Shown one piece after another: positions 17,889 through 28,759 of a DNA stretch of 57,485 nt (positions within the stretch are counted from its first letter, which is position 1; every line of letters begins with the position of its first letter). The position numbers and the translations under genes are program-made. This stretch comes from Methylophaga muralis (GTDB lineage Bacteria; Pseudomonadota; Gammaproteobacteria; Nitrosococcales; Methylophagaceae), in contig NZ_MCRI01000015.1 in NCBI RefSeq assembly GCF_001720165.1, positions 1 to 57,485 on the forward strand, read 5' to 3'. The notes under the pieces are model-generated. The model ran no database searches. It had not been told where the DNA came from and worked only from the letters and a program-made list of their open reading frames with translations.

Positions 17889-20800
17889 ATGTCAACTCGT
17901 ATAAGAGAAATCCCCTACAACTATACTTCTTTCTCAGATCGCGAAATCGTTATTCGATATCTGGGAGAACCGATGTGGGAAATTCTGCAACAGTTACGTG
18001 AACAACGCAAAACAGGCCGCAGTGCAAAGATGCTGTTTGAAGTGCTGGGCGATATGTGGGTTATCACCCGTAATCCGTATATTCAGGATGATTTGATTGA
18101 AAACAGCAAGCGCTGGGATTCATTGCGCCATGCTTTGCATCACCGTTTGGATCAGATCCGTCAGCGTGCGACAGAAAACGATAATCAACTGGCATTACAG
18201 CTGGAACAAGCAGCCCGTAAGGCAGTAGAAAAATTTGAGCGTGAATTGCTGGCAACTGCCGATCGCCGCAAAGTGGTGATGCGCCGTCTTAGCCGTGTCA
18301 CCAAAAAACACAATATCTGTTTTGATGGTTTGTCCCGAGTCTCACACGTAACGGATGCCACAGACTGGCGTGTAGAGTATCCACTTGCAGTTATTAAACC
18401 GGATACTGAAGCAGAAATGGCTGCCATTATCGCCGCCAGTATCGAGTTGGGATTAACGGTTATTCCACGCGGTGGTGGTACTGGATATACCGGTGGTGCG
18501 ATTCCTTTGACCGCTGACAGCGTGGTGATCAATACCGAAAAGCTGGAAGGCTTGGGATCGGTTGTCTATCGCAAACTTCATGGACGTGATGATGAAGTAG
18601 CCACCGTCAGGGCTGAAGCAGGGGTGGTTACCCGACGTTTATCTGATCTTGCTGGCAAGCATGGTCTGGTATTTGCGGTTGATCCTACCTCTCAGGATGC
18701 GTCCACTATCGGTGGTAATGTGGCGATGAATGCCGGCGGTAAAAAAGCCGTTATGTGGGGAACTGCGCTGGACAATCTGGTCTCCTGGAGAATGGTGACC
18801 CCCGATGCTACCTGGATGGAAGTGGAGCGGCTTAATCACAACATGGGCAAAATCCATGATATTGAGATGGCGACTTTCCGTATCAGCCGTTTTCAGGCTG
18901 ATGGCAAAACTTTATTGGAAGAGCCGGAAGACATTGCTATTCCCGCTCAACAATTACGTAAGCTCGGCTTGGGTAAAGACGTTACCAATAAATTTTTGGG
19001 CGGTTTGCCCGGCATCCAGAAAGAAGGCTGTGATGGCCTGATTACTTCTGCAGTATTTGTATTGCATCGTATGCCGCAATTTATTCGCACCGTGTGCCTG
19101 GAATTCTTTGGTAACGATCTGAGTAAAGCCGTGCCGGCAATTGTGGAAACCAAAGATTTCCTTGATAACAACAAAAAAGTGTTGTTGGCGGGTATGGAAC
19201 ATCTGGACGAACGTTATGTAAAAGCCGTGGATTACAGCACTAAAGCGCCACGTTCAGAATTACCCAAAATGGTACTACTGATCGATATCGTCGGTGATGA
19301 TGAAGACGCGGTGGCTGAAGCGAGTTCTGAGGTAGTACGTTTATCAAATGCCCGTGAAGGTGAAGGGTTTGTTGCTGTTAGCCCTGAAGCTCGAGCCCGA
19401 TTCTGGGCTGACCGTGCGCGTACGGCGGCCATTGCCAAACATACCAACGCCTTCAAAATTAACGAAGATGTGGTTATTCCATTGGAACGCCTGTCAGAAT
19501 ATAACGACGGCATCGAACGCATCAATATCATTCACTCGACCCAGAATAAATTACGCATGGTGGATGCGGTGCTGCAGTTTTTAAGCAGTCAGCCGAAAGA
19601 GTTAAAACAAACGGTCAAAAAACTCGATGACAGTGCGGAAAATGACGCCATTCTGCAATCCAAAATTGATGCAGCATGTAGCCATTTACGTGTGGTTCAG
19701 ACTCGCTGGAAAGAGGTTTTAGATAATCTGGATTCAGTGGCTTTGAATCATCGCGAACTGTTAGCCGATGGCGTGATTAATCTGCTGGCGGAAAGTGATA
19801 CCTTATTTAATGTGTTGCAGCGCCGTGATCTTCGCGTTTCCTATCGTAAAGAAGTTGAAAAGCCGCTTAAAGAAATGTTCCAGGGGCAATCGCTGGAAGC
19901 ATTGCGCAATAAGCTGGATGAGATTCATAAAGAGCTGCGTTCAAGCCGTCTGTTTGTGGCCACGCATATGCATGCGGGCGATGGTAACGTGCACACCAAT
20001 ATTCCGGTGAACTCCAACGACTATCAAATGATGCATGAAGCAGAATTGATCGTTGATGATGTTATGAAACTGGCAGGTGATTTGGGCGGTGTTATCTCCG
20101 GTGAGCATGGTATTGGTCTTACCAAGATGCAATATCTGGACAAAGCTACAATTGATGCCTTTGCCGGTTATAAACAAAAAGTCGATCCGTTTGGTCGTTT
20201 CAACGCCGGTAAATTGCTGGCAGGCTCCGGATTAGAAAATGCCTACACGCCATCATTGAGATTATTGCAGCAGGAAGCATTGATTCTTGAAGCCAGTGAC
20301 TTGGGTGAGATCAACAACGATATCAAGGACTGCCTGCGTTGCGGTAAATGTAAACCAGAATGTACTACCCACGTGCCGCGTGCCAATTTGTATTACTCGC
20401 CGCGCGACAAGATCCTGGGTACCGGTTTGATTATGGAAGCGTTTCTTTATGAGGAACAAACCCGCCGCGGCATATCAGTACGTCATTTTGAAGAAATGAA
20501 TGATGTAGCTGATCATTGCACAGTTTGTCATCGCTGCCTGAACCCATGCCCGGTGAATATCGATTTTGGTGATGTGTCGATGAAGTTGCGTGCCGTGCTG
20601 AAAAAGCAGGGCAAACGGCATATGAATCTGGGCACCTGGTCTTCGATGGCGTATCTGAATGCAACAGATCCGTTAACCGTTAAAATCATGCATAAAACCA
20701 TGATTCAAATGGGCTTCAAAGCTCAGCGACTGGCACATGCGGCAGCAAAATATTTAGGGATATTAGCGAATCGCAAGAAAAAACGGCCGTTGCCTACTAC

Positions 20801-21746
20801 GGGTAAAACACCGATCCGGGAACAGGTTGTACATTTTGTCAAAAAACCGATGCCAGGCAATTTGCCAACGCGTACCACGCGAGGCATGTTGGGGCTGGAA
20901 GATGACAAAATGGTGCCGATCCTGCGTGATCCCACCAAAGTCACAGAAGATTCGGATGCGGTGTTCTATTTCCCGGGATGTGGTTCCGAAAGACTATTCA
21001 GTCAGGTAGGTTTGGCGACCTTGGCGATGTTGTATGAGGTGGGTACGGAAACCGTATTGCCGCCGGGTTATTTATGCTGTGGTTATCCGCAGGCTTCTAT
21101 CGGTGATGATGAAAAGTCGACGGCGATCTCCACCAGCAACCGGGTATTATTCCATCGGGTTGCCAATACATTGAACTATATGGATATCAAGACCGTTATC
21201 GTGTCTTGCGGTACCTGTATGGATCAGCTGCTCAAATATGAATTTGAAAAGATTTTCCCTGGCTGCCGGTTATTGGATATTCACGAATATCTGATGGAAA
21301 AAGGCGTCAAGATGGAAGGTGTGGATGGCGTGCAATATTTGTATCACGAGCCTTGTCACACACCGATGAAAACCTACAAATCCACCAATGTGGCGGCTTC
21401 CTTACTGGGCCAGCAGGTGACATTGAATGATCGCTGCTGTGGTGAGGCTGGTTCATTTGCTGTGTCGCGTCCGGATATTGCCACACAGGTTCGATTCCGC
21501 AAGGAAGAAGAAATCACCAAAGGCATTAAAGAGCTGACCGGACAAGACAAAGCAGTAAAAGGCAATGTGAAAATGTTGACCTCTTGCCCGGCTTGTCAGC
21601 AAGGTCTTTCACGTTACAGCGAAGATACTGGCATTGAAACTGATTACATTGTGGTCGAAGTGGCCAAACATGTTTTAGGTGACAAATGGCATACACAGTT
21701 TATTGATAATGTGAAAGCTGGTGGTATTGAGCGGGTATTGCTCTAA
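17889..21746 (+). CDS. Giant FAD-linked oxidase with Fe-S and CCG domains (DUF3683 family)
   Basis: A 1285-residue protein. The N-terminus (about 1-130, from [20 protein letters not shown]) matches the DUF3683 region. Next come an FAD-binding PCMH domain ([35 protein letters not shown]) and a C-terminal FAD-oxidase domain ([29 protein letters not shown]). Two 4Fe-4S clusters follow from about residue 815 ([23 protein letters not shown]), then two CCG domains with CCGYPQ and CCGEAGSF. This equals a fused GlcD plus GlpC-like subunit, so a membrane-associated 2-hydroxyacid (lactate- or glycolate-type) dehydrogenase is likely. The true substrate is unknown. It is a single gene with its own terminator. 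Confidence 0.88.
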   Translation: MSTRIREIPYNYTSFSDREIVIRYLGEPMWEILQQLREQRKTGRSAKMLFEVLGDMWVITRNPYIQDDLIENSKRWDSLRHALHHRLDQIRQRATENDNQLALQLEQAARKAVEKFERELLATADRRKVVMRRLSRVTKKHNICFDGLSRVSHVTDATDWRVEYPLAVIKPDTEAEMAAIIAASIELGLTVIPRGGGTGYTGGAIPLTADSVVINTEKLEGLGSVVYRKLHGRDDEVATVRAEAGVVTRRLSDLAGKHGLVFAVDPTSQDASTIGGNVAMNAGGKKAVMWGTALDNLVSWRMVTPDATWMEVERLNHNMGKIHDIEMATFRISRFQADGKTLLEEPEDIAIPAQQLRKLGLGKDVTNKFLGGLPGIQKEGCDGLITSAVFVLHRMPQFIRTVCLEFFGNDLSKAVPAIVETKDFLDNNKKVLLAGMEHLDERYVKAVDYSTKAPRSELPKMVLLIDIVGDDEDAVAEASSEVVRLSNAREGEGFVAVSPEARARFWADRARTAAIAKHTNAFKINEDVVIPLERLSEYNDGIERINIIHSTQNKLRMVDAVLQFLSSQPKELKQTVKKLDDSAENDAILQSKIDAACSHLRVVQTRWKEVLDNLDSVALNHRELLADGVINLLAESDTLFNVLQRRDLRVSYRKEVEKPLKEMFQGQSLEALRNKLDEIHKELRSSRLFVATHMHAGDGNVHTNIPVNSNDYQMMHEAELIVDDVMKLAGDLGGVISGEHGIGLTKMQYLDKATIDAFAGYKQKVDPFGRFNAGKLLAGSGLENAYTPSLRLLQQEALILEASDLGEINNDIKDCLRCGKCKPECTTHVPRANLYYSPRDKILGTGLIMEAFLYEEQTRRGISVRHFEEMNDVADHCTVCHRCLNPCPVNIDFGDVSMKLRAVLKKQGKRHMNLGTWSSMAYLNATDPLTVKIMHKTMIQMGFKAQRLAHAAAKYLGILANRKKKRPLPTTGKTPIREQVVHFVKKPMPGNLPTRTTRGMLGLEDDKMVPILRDPTKVTEDSDAVFYFPGCGSERLFSQVGLATLAMLYEVGTETVLPPGYLCCGYPQASIGDDEKSTAISTSNRVLFHRVANTLNYMDIKTVIVSCGTCMDQLLKYEFEKIFPGCRLLDIHEYLMEKGVKMEGVDGVQYLYHEPCHTPMKTYKSTNVAASLLGQQVTLNDRCCGEAGSFAVSRPDIATQVRFRKEEEITKGIKELTGQDKAVKGNVKMLTSCPACQQGLSRYSEDTGIETDYIVVEVAKHVLGDKWHTQFIDNVKAGGIERVLL

Positions 21747-21759
21747 GCAAACCAATTTA

Positions 21760-21797
21760 AACCCCGAATGCAAAACTCTGCGTTCGGGGTTTTTATT
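21760..21797 (+). terminator. Terminator of the FAD/Fe-S oxidoreductase gene
   Basis: AACCCCGAA (21760-21768) pairs with TTCGGGGTT (21783-21791) and T residues follow. Confidence 0.88.
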
Positions 21798-21805
21798 TGT
21801 CAGTC

Positions 21806-22153
21806 TTAATGATTGGGGGTAAGAGCTTCACCATTAAAACTCACACGATCCCAGCCAAACTTTAGAAAGTTACGAATATTCTGGTGATCTTCACCTTTTG
21901 GGTTGAGCAGGACATCGCTTCGGTAATACCGACCGAAGCAGGCCAAAGTCTGTGATTCACCTAATTCGTGCAAAATGCCAAAAAACAGAATTTTGCACGA
22001 GCCATTATTTTCTCCAGCCTCATTATGCAACTCACCGTTATGAAATGCGGTGGGCGTGAATTGATAATTCGCATCAATCACCGCAATGGTATCTTCGAAA
22101 TCCAGCGCCGAAGGATTATCATTTAAGGTGCTTAGAAATGTCGTTAAATCCAT
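21806..22153 (-). CDS. HopJ-like protein
   Basis: 115 residues matching the HopJ family: an FEDTIAVIDANYQFTPTAFHNG motif in the first half, then CKILFFGILHELGESQTLACFGRYYR. The family is named after a Pseudomonas syringae effector candidate, but members are widespread in free-living bacteria and their role is unknown. No secretion genes are near. It is the last gene of a minus-strand set behind the nitroreductase (15-base gap). Confidence 0.85.
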   Translation of the reverse strand: MDLTTFLSTLNDNPSALDFEDTIAVIDANYQFTPTAFHNGELHNEAGENNGSCKILFFGILHELGESQTLACFGRYYRSDVLLNPKGEDHQNIRNFLKFGWDRVSFNGEALTPNH

Positions 22154-22168
22154 ATAAAAACTCCAAAA

Positions 22169-22834
22169 TCAGGTAAAAAAGCGGGTAAATGCGGCGACCG
22201 GTTCACGTGCTGTGCGGTATTGATTAACCGCAGCATCAACATCTTCATAACCCAAAGCCATACCACAGACCAAAATAGTGTCAGCAGGATAATGCAAAAT
22301 GCTTTTAATTTGTTCGGCATATTCGGCCAATGCCGCTTGTGGACAGCTGGCAAGACCTTTGTTTTGAGCCGCTAACATCAAATTTTGCAGAAACATACCT
22401 AAATCGAGAAACGAGCCGGTCTGCATCTCTGCATCCATAAAAAACAGCAACATCACCGGCGCATCAAACGCCCGATAATTAGCTTCCCATTGTTGCTGTT
22501 GAGCCAGCTTATCTTTTCGATCAATCTGTAAACTTTGATAAAGCTGCAAACCACAGGCACGGCGGCGTTCGATATAAGTTGAGCGCCAGGTTTCGGGATA
22601 ATAAGGGTAGTCAGGTTTTGGCTTAACACCACTTTGAAAAGCCTCAACCAAACACTCACTGATTTGCTGTTTGGTCTTACCAGTCACTACGGCAACTTGC
22701 CAGGGCTGAGTATTGGCGCCAGAAGGTGCAAATCGGGCGGTGTCGAGTATGTCATGGATAAGCTTTTCGTCTACCGCTTTGTCGATAAAGGCTCGGGTGC
22801 TGTGACGTTGTTTGATAAGCTCATCAATCTTCAT
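22169..22834 (-). CDS. Nitroreductase-family flavoprotein
   Basis: An FMN-dependent NAD(P)H oxidoreductase of the nitroreductase superfamily, 221 residues. The FMN-binding start RHSTRAF and the APSGANTQPWQV block are present, and a GLASCPQAALAEY segment fits the second FMN site. The substrate cannot be inferred. It overlaps the YbaN-like gene by 11 bases, so the two are co-translated. Confidence 0.9.
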   Translation of the reverse strand: MKIDELIKQRHSTRAFIDKAVDEKLIHDILDTARFAPSGANTQPWQVAVVTGKTKQQISECLVEAFQSGVKPKPDYPYYPETWRSTYIERRRACGLQLYQSLQIDRKDKLAQQQQWEANYRAFDAPVMLLFFMDAEMQTGSFLDLGMFLQNLMLAAQNKGLASCPQAALAEYAEQIKSILHYPADTILVCGMALGYEDVDAAVNQYRTAREPVAAFTRFFT

Positions 22835-23213
22835 ATTTCGGCTCAGCTTCTTTTAATCTCAGCACAAAGCCTATCATTATTACTGCCAAACCCAGCACCA
22901 TCAGTTGCATGCCGGTACGACCCCATAACATCGTAATGGAAAAGCTAAAAGCAATTACCAGCATGATAACCGCCTGGATTTTAGTACGTCGCCGAACGGT
23001 CTTGGTTTGATCCCACTGTTTTAATGGTGCGCCAATCCAGCGGTTATTCAGCAACATATTATGAAAACGTGGAGATGTCTCGGCAAAACATGCCAGAGCG
23101 AGCACCATAAATGGTGTGGTCGGAACAACAGGCAGCAGGGCACCAATAATGCCTAAAACGACACATAACCAGCCGCAACTGAACAGTAAATAATGTTTGA
23201 TTCTTTTTTGCAT
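22824..23213 (-). CDS. YbaN-family (DUF454) inner-membrane protein
   Basis: From ATG 23213 this gives 129 residues with three to four hydrophobic segments and the family signature GALLPVVPTTPFMVLALACFA. The YRWI-like block is here NRWIGAPLKQW. Function unknown. It is the first gene of the ybaN-nitroreductase-hopJ set. The frame is open 31 residues further upstream without homology-like features. Confidence 0.85.
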   Translation of the reverse strand: MQKRIKHYLLFSCGWLCVVLGIIGALLPVVPTTPFMVLALACFAETSPRFHNMLLNNRWIGAPLKQWDQTKTVRRRTKIQAVIMLVIAFSFSITMLWGRTGMQLMVLGLAVIMIGFVLRLKEAEPKYED

Positions 23214-23458
23214 AATGAAAAGCAGTGCTGTCCAAGCCTTGGACTTATTTGTAATAAAGGGTTGTCTTTCCAGACAGCTAAAATGTTTAATGTCATTATC
23301 AAGCAATGATTATACGTGCTGGCAAATTCGCTTAGGTTTGCATATTCAGCTTAATTTGCAAAATCTGAACGTGTTCTTAGTAAGTAACTAAAACTATGTG
23401 ACAAGCTTCAGCGGTCGATTATCTGTTTGACTAAGTTTTTTCGCCAAAGAGGGCTGGG

Positions 23459-26400
23459 ATGGAACAGCGAAACAAAAAATTTCAATTATCAATCCGCACT
23501 GCTGTTATGGCTGGTTTCATGTTTTCCAGTTTATTGGTGGCGGTGGTCGCCATCACAACACAATATTACGTTAATAAAAATTTAGCCGAGAGCACGCTTA
23601 ATACACGTTATCAACAAACATTAGCCAATATCCGCGATTATCTTGAGTCGATAGATACACGCGCTTTTCACGAAATTAATGAATTAAAACAACTACCCAG
23701 ACTAATCGATAACCCACAAATTAGTGATGAAACCCGCCAGCTACTGGTTGCGGTGATGCAACGTAATCCGTTATTTCAGTCTGTCTATCTTGGGCATCAA
23801 AATGGTGAGGTTGAACAACTGATAAATTTACAGGCTTCTCCCACATTACGTCAGCAGTTAAGGGCAGAAGAGGCGGATCGTTGGTTATTGATCAAGGTGA
23901 TTAACCAGGGCGAACAGCAGCAGCGACGATTGGAATATTATGATCGCAACTTTACGCTACGACACGTCTGGCAGCATCAAAGCAATATCGATATAAGTCA
24001 GCAATCATGGTTTTCTGCAGCTAATACCGATGAGGCTGTCAAAACCCAATCCTATTTGCTGGCCGAAGCTTCGACACCAGCCCAGAGTTATTCCATAAAA
24101 TTACCAGAAAGCGAGACAGTTCTTGCCATCTCGACAGAACTATCATCATTATCCACTATGCTGAAAAATCGTGATGCCGGTAGTGCTACTGAAATCTATT
24201 TTTATCCGCAAACAGGTAGCGTGATTGCCTCAAACCAAGCAGAAGAGGCACTGACATCATTGCCTGCCGCACCCAGACTTGAGTTAAGCAATGAGCAGTT
24301 ATCACTAATTCGGGACAATCCTGTATTACGAGTCACCAGCGAAACTGACTGGCCACCATTAAATTTTTCCAATAACGGCGTTCCCAGTGGTTATGCCGTG
24401 GATATGTTGAATTACATTTCACGGATGACCGGTCTGGAAATGCACTTTGTCACGGGAGCAAGCTGGCAAGAATTGGCAACAAAGTTTGTCGATGGTGAAC
24501 TGGAGATCATGCAGCCGGTTTTTTACAGTGAATTTCGCAATTTTATGGGTGAAGTGACCATTCCTTTTGTCGATGTTCCTTACGGTGTGATTACTACTTC
24601 AGATTTACCCGTTAACCATATTTCAGAGTTAAACGGTAAAACGATTGCTATTCCTCAAGGGTGGTCTTTAACAGAGAGGCTGCAAGCTGAATTTCCGGAT
24701 ATAAACATTATTGAAGTTGAAACAGTTCGTGAAGTATTTTCAGCGGTTATTTCCGGGCAGGTTGACGCAGGTATGGATACGGCGATCACTTTGCAGTATA
24801 TCGCCGCACAACAACATGCTGATGAGATAACAGTGCATCAAGGGGTTGATTTTGCTCCGGCACAATTACCCACGGGCTTACATTTTATGGTTAACCGACA
24901 ACGAGCTGGGCTGGCTGATATCCTCAATCGTTCACTGGAAAATTTGTCGGATAACCATCACCAGGCCTTAGTCGATAAATGGTTTAACTCGATTGATAAA
25001 AATCGCAACCTGCAAGCATTACATATTGAACGTTTCCAGAATAATGCCTTGCCGGTATCTGATGACGTGCAGTCACTCCCCCTCAATAATCAGTCCTATT
25101 TTGTCTATCATCAAGCCGTTGCGATTAATGATGCCGAAAACCATTATTTGACTATCATTTCACCACAAAAGACGGTGATGGACGCGGTGTGGAGTAAGAC
25201 TAAAAATGCCATGCTAGTCGCTGGTTTGATGTTGCTGCTGCTATTGCCTGTCAGCTGGTGGTTTGTTTCGGTGATTTTAGATGCGCTGAAAAAAACTCAG
25301 CACAATATCGATCATCTTCAACAACGTCGTTTTACGGCTGTCGAAACTCAAGCAAGTCACTTGCTGGAGTTTAATGACTTAAGTCGCAAGCTGAATGATT
25401 TGGCGATTGCTACACAGTTGTATCAACAATCACATCACTATTGGACGGATAGTCTGGTGAAATCAGTAGCGCGGGCGATTGATGCTAAATCAGCTTATCC
25501 GACCCGCCACTGCGCATTAGTGCCTGAACTGACAATGCTGCTGGCAGATAAAGCGGCGGAGTCTACTGATCCAGCCTTTACAGATTTTCAACTTGCTAAT
25601 GAAATCCAGCGTCGCGAATTGAGTTTAGCTGCCTGGTTGCACAGTTTCGGCAAGATCACGACACCGGAATATCTGGTCGATAAACGTACCAAACTGGAAA
25701 TGCTTTATAACCGGATTCACGAAATCCGCATGCGTTTCGAGGTGTTGTGGCGCGATGCAGAAATCGACTTCTTGCAGCAATCCATGCAGCAGCCTGAAAA
25801 CAGAGAGATGTATGAAGAGGCTTTAAAGGTTAAACAACTGCAGCTTGAAGATGATTTTGCCTTTGTGGCGCAGTGCAATATTGGCACAGAGTTTATGGAC
25901 CAAAATGCCAATGAACGGCTGAAAAGATTGGCAAAGAAAACCTGGGAACGACATTTCGATGATCAGCTTGGTTTATCTCCTGTGGAACTCGATCAGCAGC
26001 GCGCATCGACACACAGTCTACCGGCGACAGAGCAATTACTTGCTGATAAGGCTGAGCATATTATTCCGCGTAATGCGAAAGCCACTGCAGATGCCATCGC
26101 TGGTAAAAACAACCTTAATCAGCCGGAACACGGCTTTAACCATGGTGAACTGTATAACCTCACCATTGAGTCAGGTACGCTGACTATGGAAGAACGTTTC
26201 AGAATTAACGAGCATATTCTGACGACTATCAAGATGCTTGAATCGCTACCTTATGTCGATGAGCTTTCCAATATTCCACGTTACGCCACCACCCATCTGG
26301 AAACCATTAATGGTAGCGGTTATCCTCGCGGTTTAACCGCGGCAGAGTTATCCGTGCCGGAACGTATCATCATGCTGGCCAACGTGTTTGAAGCTTTAAC

Positions 26401-26617
26401 CGCTGCTGACAGACCATATAAGAAAGGCAAAACCTTAAGTGTGGCTATCTTTATTTTGCATCAACTGGTCGAACAGGAATTAATGGATCGCGATGTCTTC
26501 GAGTTGTTTCTGACTAGTGGTGTTTATAAACAGTATGCTGAACGTTTTATGGCCAGCGAACAAATTGACGAAGTGGATATCAGCAAGTACCTGCGCGAAG
26601 AGGACCGTTATATTTAA
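23459..26617 (+). CDS. Membrane sensor with solute-binding domain and degenerate HD-GYP output
   Basis: 1052 residues. A first transmembrane helix (about 14-36) leads into a periplasmic Cache-like region. A family-3 solute-binding domain follows (about 280-510, from LRVTSETDWPPLNFSNNG), then a second transmembrane helix (about 581-606, MLVAGLMLLLLLPVSWWFV). The cytoplasmic part resembles the long HD-GYP variant with VDKRTKLEMLYNRIHEIRMR. HD-GYP enzymes degrade cyclic di-GMP, but here the HD pair reads LHSFGK (Asp to Ser, near residue 727). The later HHE-type motif reads HLETINGSGYP. GYP is kept while metal ligands are altered, so it may be a non-catalytic receptor. It appears to be a single-gene unit. 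Confidence 0.82.
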   Translation: MEQRNKKFQLSIRTAVMAGFMFSSLLVAVVAITTQYYVNKNLAESTLNTRYQQTLANIRDYLESIDTRAFHEINELKQLPRLIDNPQISDETRQLLVAVMQRNPLFQSVYLGHQNGEVEQLINLQASPTLRQQLRAEEADRWLLIKVINQGEQQQRRLEYYDRNFTLRHVWQHQSNIDISQQSWFSAANTDEAVKTQSYLLAEASTPAQSYSIKLPESETVLAISTELSSLSTMLKNRDAGSATEIYFYPQTGSVIASNQAEEALTSLPAAPRLELSNEQLSLIRDNPVLRVTSETDWPPLNFSNNGVPSGYAVDMLNYISRMTGLEMHFVTGASWQELATKFVDGELEIMQPVFYSEFRNFMGEVTIPFVDVPYGVITTSDLPVNHISELNGKTIAIPQGWSLTERLQAEFPDINIIEVETVREVFSAVISGQVDAGMDTAITLQYIAAQQHADEITVHQGVDFAPAQLPTGLHFMVNRQRAGLADILNRSLENLSDNHHQALVDKWFNSIDKNRNLQALHIERFQNNALPVSDDVQSLPLNNQSYFVYHQAVAINDAENHYLTIISPQKTVMDAVWSKTKNAMLVAGLMLLLLLPVSWWFVSVILDALKKTQHNIDHLQQRRFTAVETQASHLLEFNDLSRKLNDLAIATQLYQQSHHYWTDSLVKSVARAIDAKSAYPTRHCALVPELTMLLADKAAESTDPAFTDFQLANEIQRRELSLAAWLHSFGKITTPEYLVDKRTKLEMLYNRIHEIRMRFEVLWRDAEIDFLQQSMQQPENREMYEEALKVKQLQLEDDFAFVAQCNIGTEFMDQNANERLKRLAKKTWERHFDDQLGLSPVELDQQRASTHSLPATEQLLADKAEHIIPRNAKATADAIAGKNNLNQPEHGFNHGELYNLTIESGTLTMEERFRINEHILTTIKMLESLPYVDELSNIPRYATTHLETINGSGYPRGLTAAELSVPERIIMLANVFEALTAADRPYKKGKTLSVAIFILHQLVEQELMDRDVFELFLTSGVYKQYAERFMASEQIDEVDISKYLREEDRYI

Positions 26618-26670
26618 CGCTTAAGCGTTATAATGGCTAAACCAATTCTGGTGTTTTTAGTGAGTTCTTG

Positions 26671-27585
26671 ATGGCAATTCAGTGGTTCCCAGGGCATATG
26701 CATAAAGCCGGACTGGAGATGAAAAAAATCCTGCCACAGATGGATCTGATCATCGAAGTGTTGGATGCCCGACTTCCTTACAGCAGCTCCAACCCGATGT
26801 TGGCTACCCTGAGAGGGGATAAACCTTGTATCAAAATATTGAACAAGGCTGATCTGGCCGATCCTGAACTGACTGTGATTTGGCAGCAGCATCTTGAACA
26901 GGAGCAGGGAATCAAAACGCTGGTGTTATCGGCAAATGAAACTTCTCGGGGTAAAGAACTCATTGCTCTATGCCAAAAGCTGATCCCCAATAAAGCCAAT
27001 AGCGTCAAAAAAATTCAGGCGTTGATTATGGGGATCCCCAATGTCGGTAAATCGACATTGATTAATGCCCTGGCAGGAAGACTGATTGCCAAAACCGGCA
27101 ATGAACCAGCTGTAACCAAGGTACAGCAACGTATTATTGTTGATGATGTAGTGGTGTTACATGACACGCCGGGTGTGTTATGGCCAAATTTGGAAAATCA
27201 TGACAGCGGGTATCGTTTGGCGATTACCCATGCGATAAAAGAAACCGCTTTTGAAAACCCCGATATCGCTTTATACGCCGTCAAATATCTTATGCAGTTT
27301 TATCCTGAAGCGTTAAAAAGCCGTTTTAATATCGATGGCATTGCTGACAATGAACAAGTGATGCTGGAAAACCTGGCGCGTAAACGGGGTTGCATAAAAG
27401 CGGGTGGCGTGGCGGATATTGAACGGATCAGTAAAATTTTGCTGACGGAATTACGTAGTGGTCAATTGGGCAGACTGACTCTGGAAACACCTGAAATGAC
27501 CGAACGTGAATGGTTATTAGTGTTAAGAAGACGCGAAGAAAAAGCGGCCAAGAAAGCGGCACGTAAAACTAAAACTAAGCGTTAA
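26671..27585 (+). CDS. YlqF/RbgA-type circularly permuted GTPase
   Basis: A ribosome-assembly GTPase whose G motifs come in permuted order: G4 NKADLAD, then G5 SANE, then G1 GIPNVGKST, then G3 DTPG. The N-terminal block MAIQWFPGHMHKA is diagnostic. ATG 26671 is preferred over the TTG one codon earlier. 304 residues, with a lysine-rich tail (EEKAAKKAARKTKTKR). RbgA assists late 50S maturation in Bacillus; the role in gammaproteobacteria is less settled. Confidence 0.92.
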   Translation: MAIQWFPGHMHKAGLEMKKILPQMDLIIEVLDARLPYSSSNPMLATLRGDKPCIKILNKADLADPELTVIWQQHLEQEQGIKTLVLSANETSRGKELIALCQKLIPNKANSVKKIQALIMGIPNVGKSTLINALAGRLIAKTGNEPAVTKVQQRIIVDDVVVLHDTPGVLWPNLENHDSGYRLAITHAIKETAFENPDIALYAVKYLMQFYPEALKSRFNIDGIADNEQVMLENLARKRGCIKAGGVADIERISKILLTELRSGQLGRLTLETPEMTEREWLLVLRRREEKAAKKAARKTKTKR

Positions 27586-27649
27586 TTGCTGTGGATAGAT
27601 CTGGAAAGAAAGCAGGTCAATTTAAAAACTGTTATTGGAGCATGGATTT

Positions 27650-28165
27650 ATGCGTATTTTAACTTTGTTCGTGATCCTGGTATTAACCGCTTGTGGCCCG
27701 ACCAAGCCTTCTATCCATGCAAAATCAAACAACGATATTAGCTATGAGCAGGTCATACAAAACGTAGACCTTTACCAAGGTCAATTGGTGCGGTGGGGCG
27801 GTATGATTGGCCAGGTAGCTAATTATGAAAATTTCTCTGAATTAACCATCGTACAATTTCCTTTAACTCGTCATGGGGTGCCGATTTCAACGGAACCAAG
27901 TGCTGGCCGTTTTATTGTACGTAGTGAGCATTTTTTGGACCCGCTAATTTATTCACCGGATAAATTGGTCACCATTATCGGTACCGTAGAGACATTACAG
28001 CTGCAAAAAGTGGATCAGAAAATGTTGAGTTTACCGCTGATTACGACTGAGCAAAGCCATGTCTGGCCACAAAATAATCCATCCGCATCACGTACCTATA
28101 ATCCTAAGCATGACGCTCCATTTCTGGGGTACGGATATTATGGAACGGGTACTTACGCCCCATAA
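27650..28165 (+). CDS. Slp-family outer-membrane lipoprotein
   Basis: Begins at ATG 27650 with GGAG nine bases upstream. The lipoprotein signal is LFVILVLTACG. The mature part has the Slp pattern: VRWGGMIGQVANYENFSELTIVQFPL, then GRFIV, DPLIYSPDKLVTIIGTV. Slp proteins are starvation or stationary-phase inducible in E. coli; the exact function is unknown. 171 residues. It ends in a glycine- and tyrosine-rich tail (FLGYGYYGTGTYAP). Confidence 0.88.
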   Translation: MRILTLFVILVLTACGPTKPSIHAKSNNDISYEQVIQNVDLYQGQLVRWGGMIGQVANYENFSELTIVQFPLTRHGVPISTEPSAGRFIVRSEHFLDPLIYSPDKLVTIIGTVETLQLQKVDQKMLSLPLITTEQSHVWPQNNPSASRTYNPKHDAPFLGYGYYGTGTYAP

Positions 28166-28190
28166 AAGCAAAGCACAAGTCATCTTTATT

Positions 28191-28238
28191 AAATCTAAAT
28201 AATAATTATTTGCATTTAGATTAATCCATCTTTATACT
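28191..28238 (+). promoter_or_regulatory. Promoter with Fur-box-like operator
   Basis: AAATAAT-A-ATTATTT (28198-28212) is a perfect 7-1-7 inverted repeat of the same architecture as the Fur box (TGATAAT-G-ATTATCA). It continues into GCATTTAGATT, which pairs with AATCTAAAT just upstream. A -10-like TATACT sits at 28233-28238, with the -35 region at about 28210 inside the operator. A repressor bound there would block the promoter. Fur control is an inference from the pattern. Confidence 0.5.
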
Positions 28239-28275
28239 GCATCTAACCTTATCAATCTTGCTGAGGTATCAAAAG

Positions 28276-28461
28276 ATGCAGACTTCAAAAACGTATTTTC
28301 CTAAACAAAATGCCATACATGTGGCGTTTAGCCCTGATCGACTGGAAGCTTTAATCAGTCAGGGAAAACTACACGCTGCCGACTTTAACTGTCTGGACAA
28401 AAAGTCCAAACGCACTGTGTGGAGCATGCTGCTCGCCGCCGCAGCTCACCGATTGAGTTAA
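28276..28461 (+). CDS. Small protein, first of a three-gene set, function unknown
   Basis: 61 residues from ATG 28276 (GAGG nine bases upstream). It has no signal peptide. The core is SPDRLEALISQGKLHAADFNCLDKKSKRTVW followed by a short alanine-rich helix. I do not recognise the family with certainty. It is immediately followed (2-base gap) by another small gene, and both lie behind the Fur-box-like promoter, so an iron-responsive role is possible. Confidence 0.6.
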   Translation: MQTSKTYFPKQNAIHVAFSPDRLEALISQGKLHAADFNCLDKKSKRTVWSMLLAAAAHRLS

Positions 28462-28463
28462 TC

Positions 28464-28730
28464 ATGAATGCAAACAGAGCTGAACGAGCAGAAACCTGGT
28501 GTGAAGCGGTTATTTTGGCCGCCAATGAACAGTTGGAATCAATGTATCGCCAACATGCCTCAGCATGTCTGGCGCTACAAATTTCTAGAAATTATCGATT
28601 ATTACTTACTCACAACGAACATCCCTTAAAGAAACAGCACTGGCGGGCCTTATCTCAACGCTGGTTACTGAGTTATCAACTTCATCGAGGTCAACAACGG
28701 GGATTACCCGATATGTTGGAAAGCCTCTGA
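28464..28730 (+). CDS. Small helical protein, second of a three-gene set
   Basis: 88 residues from ATG 28464, two bases after the previous stop, so translation is probably coupled. Rich in Arg, Gln, His and Leu, predicted helical, with no membrane segment or metal motif. Not recognised. Confidence 0.55.
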   Translation: MNANRAERAETWCEAVILAANEQLESMYRQHASACLALQISRNYRLLLTHNEHPLKKQHWRALSQRWLLSYQLHRGQQRGLPDMLESL

Positions 28731-28759
28731 ATCTTCATATTTAAAAAAGGATCTTCCTG

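Noticed and set aside
26618..26631. AACGCTTAAGCGTT palindrome after the HD-GYP-like gene
   Set aside because: Short and without a T run; too weak to call a terminator.
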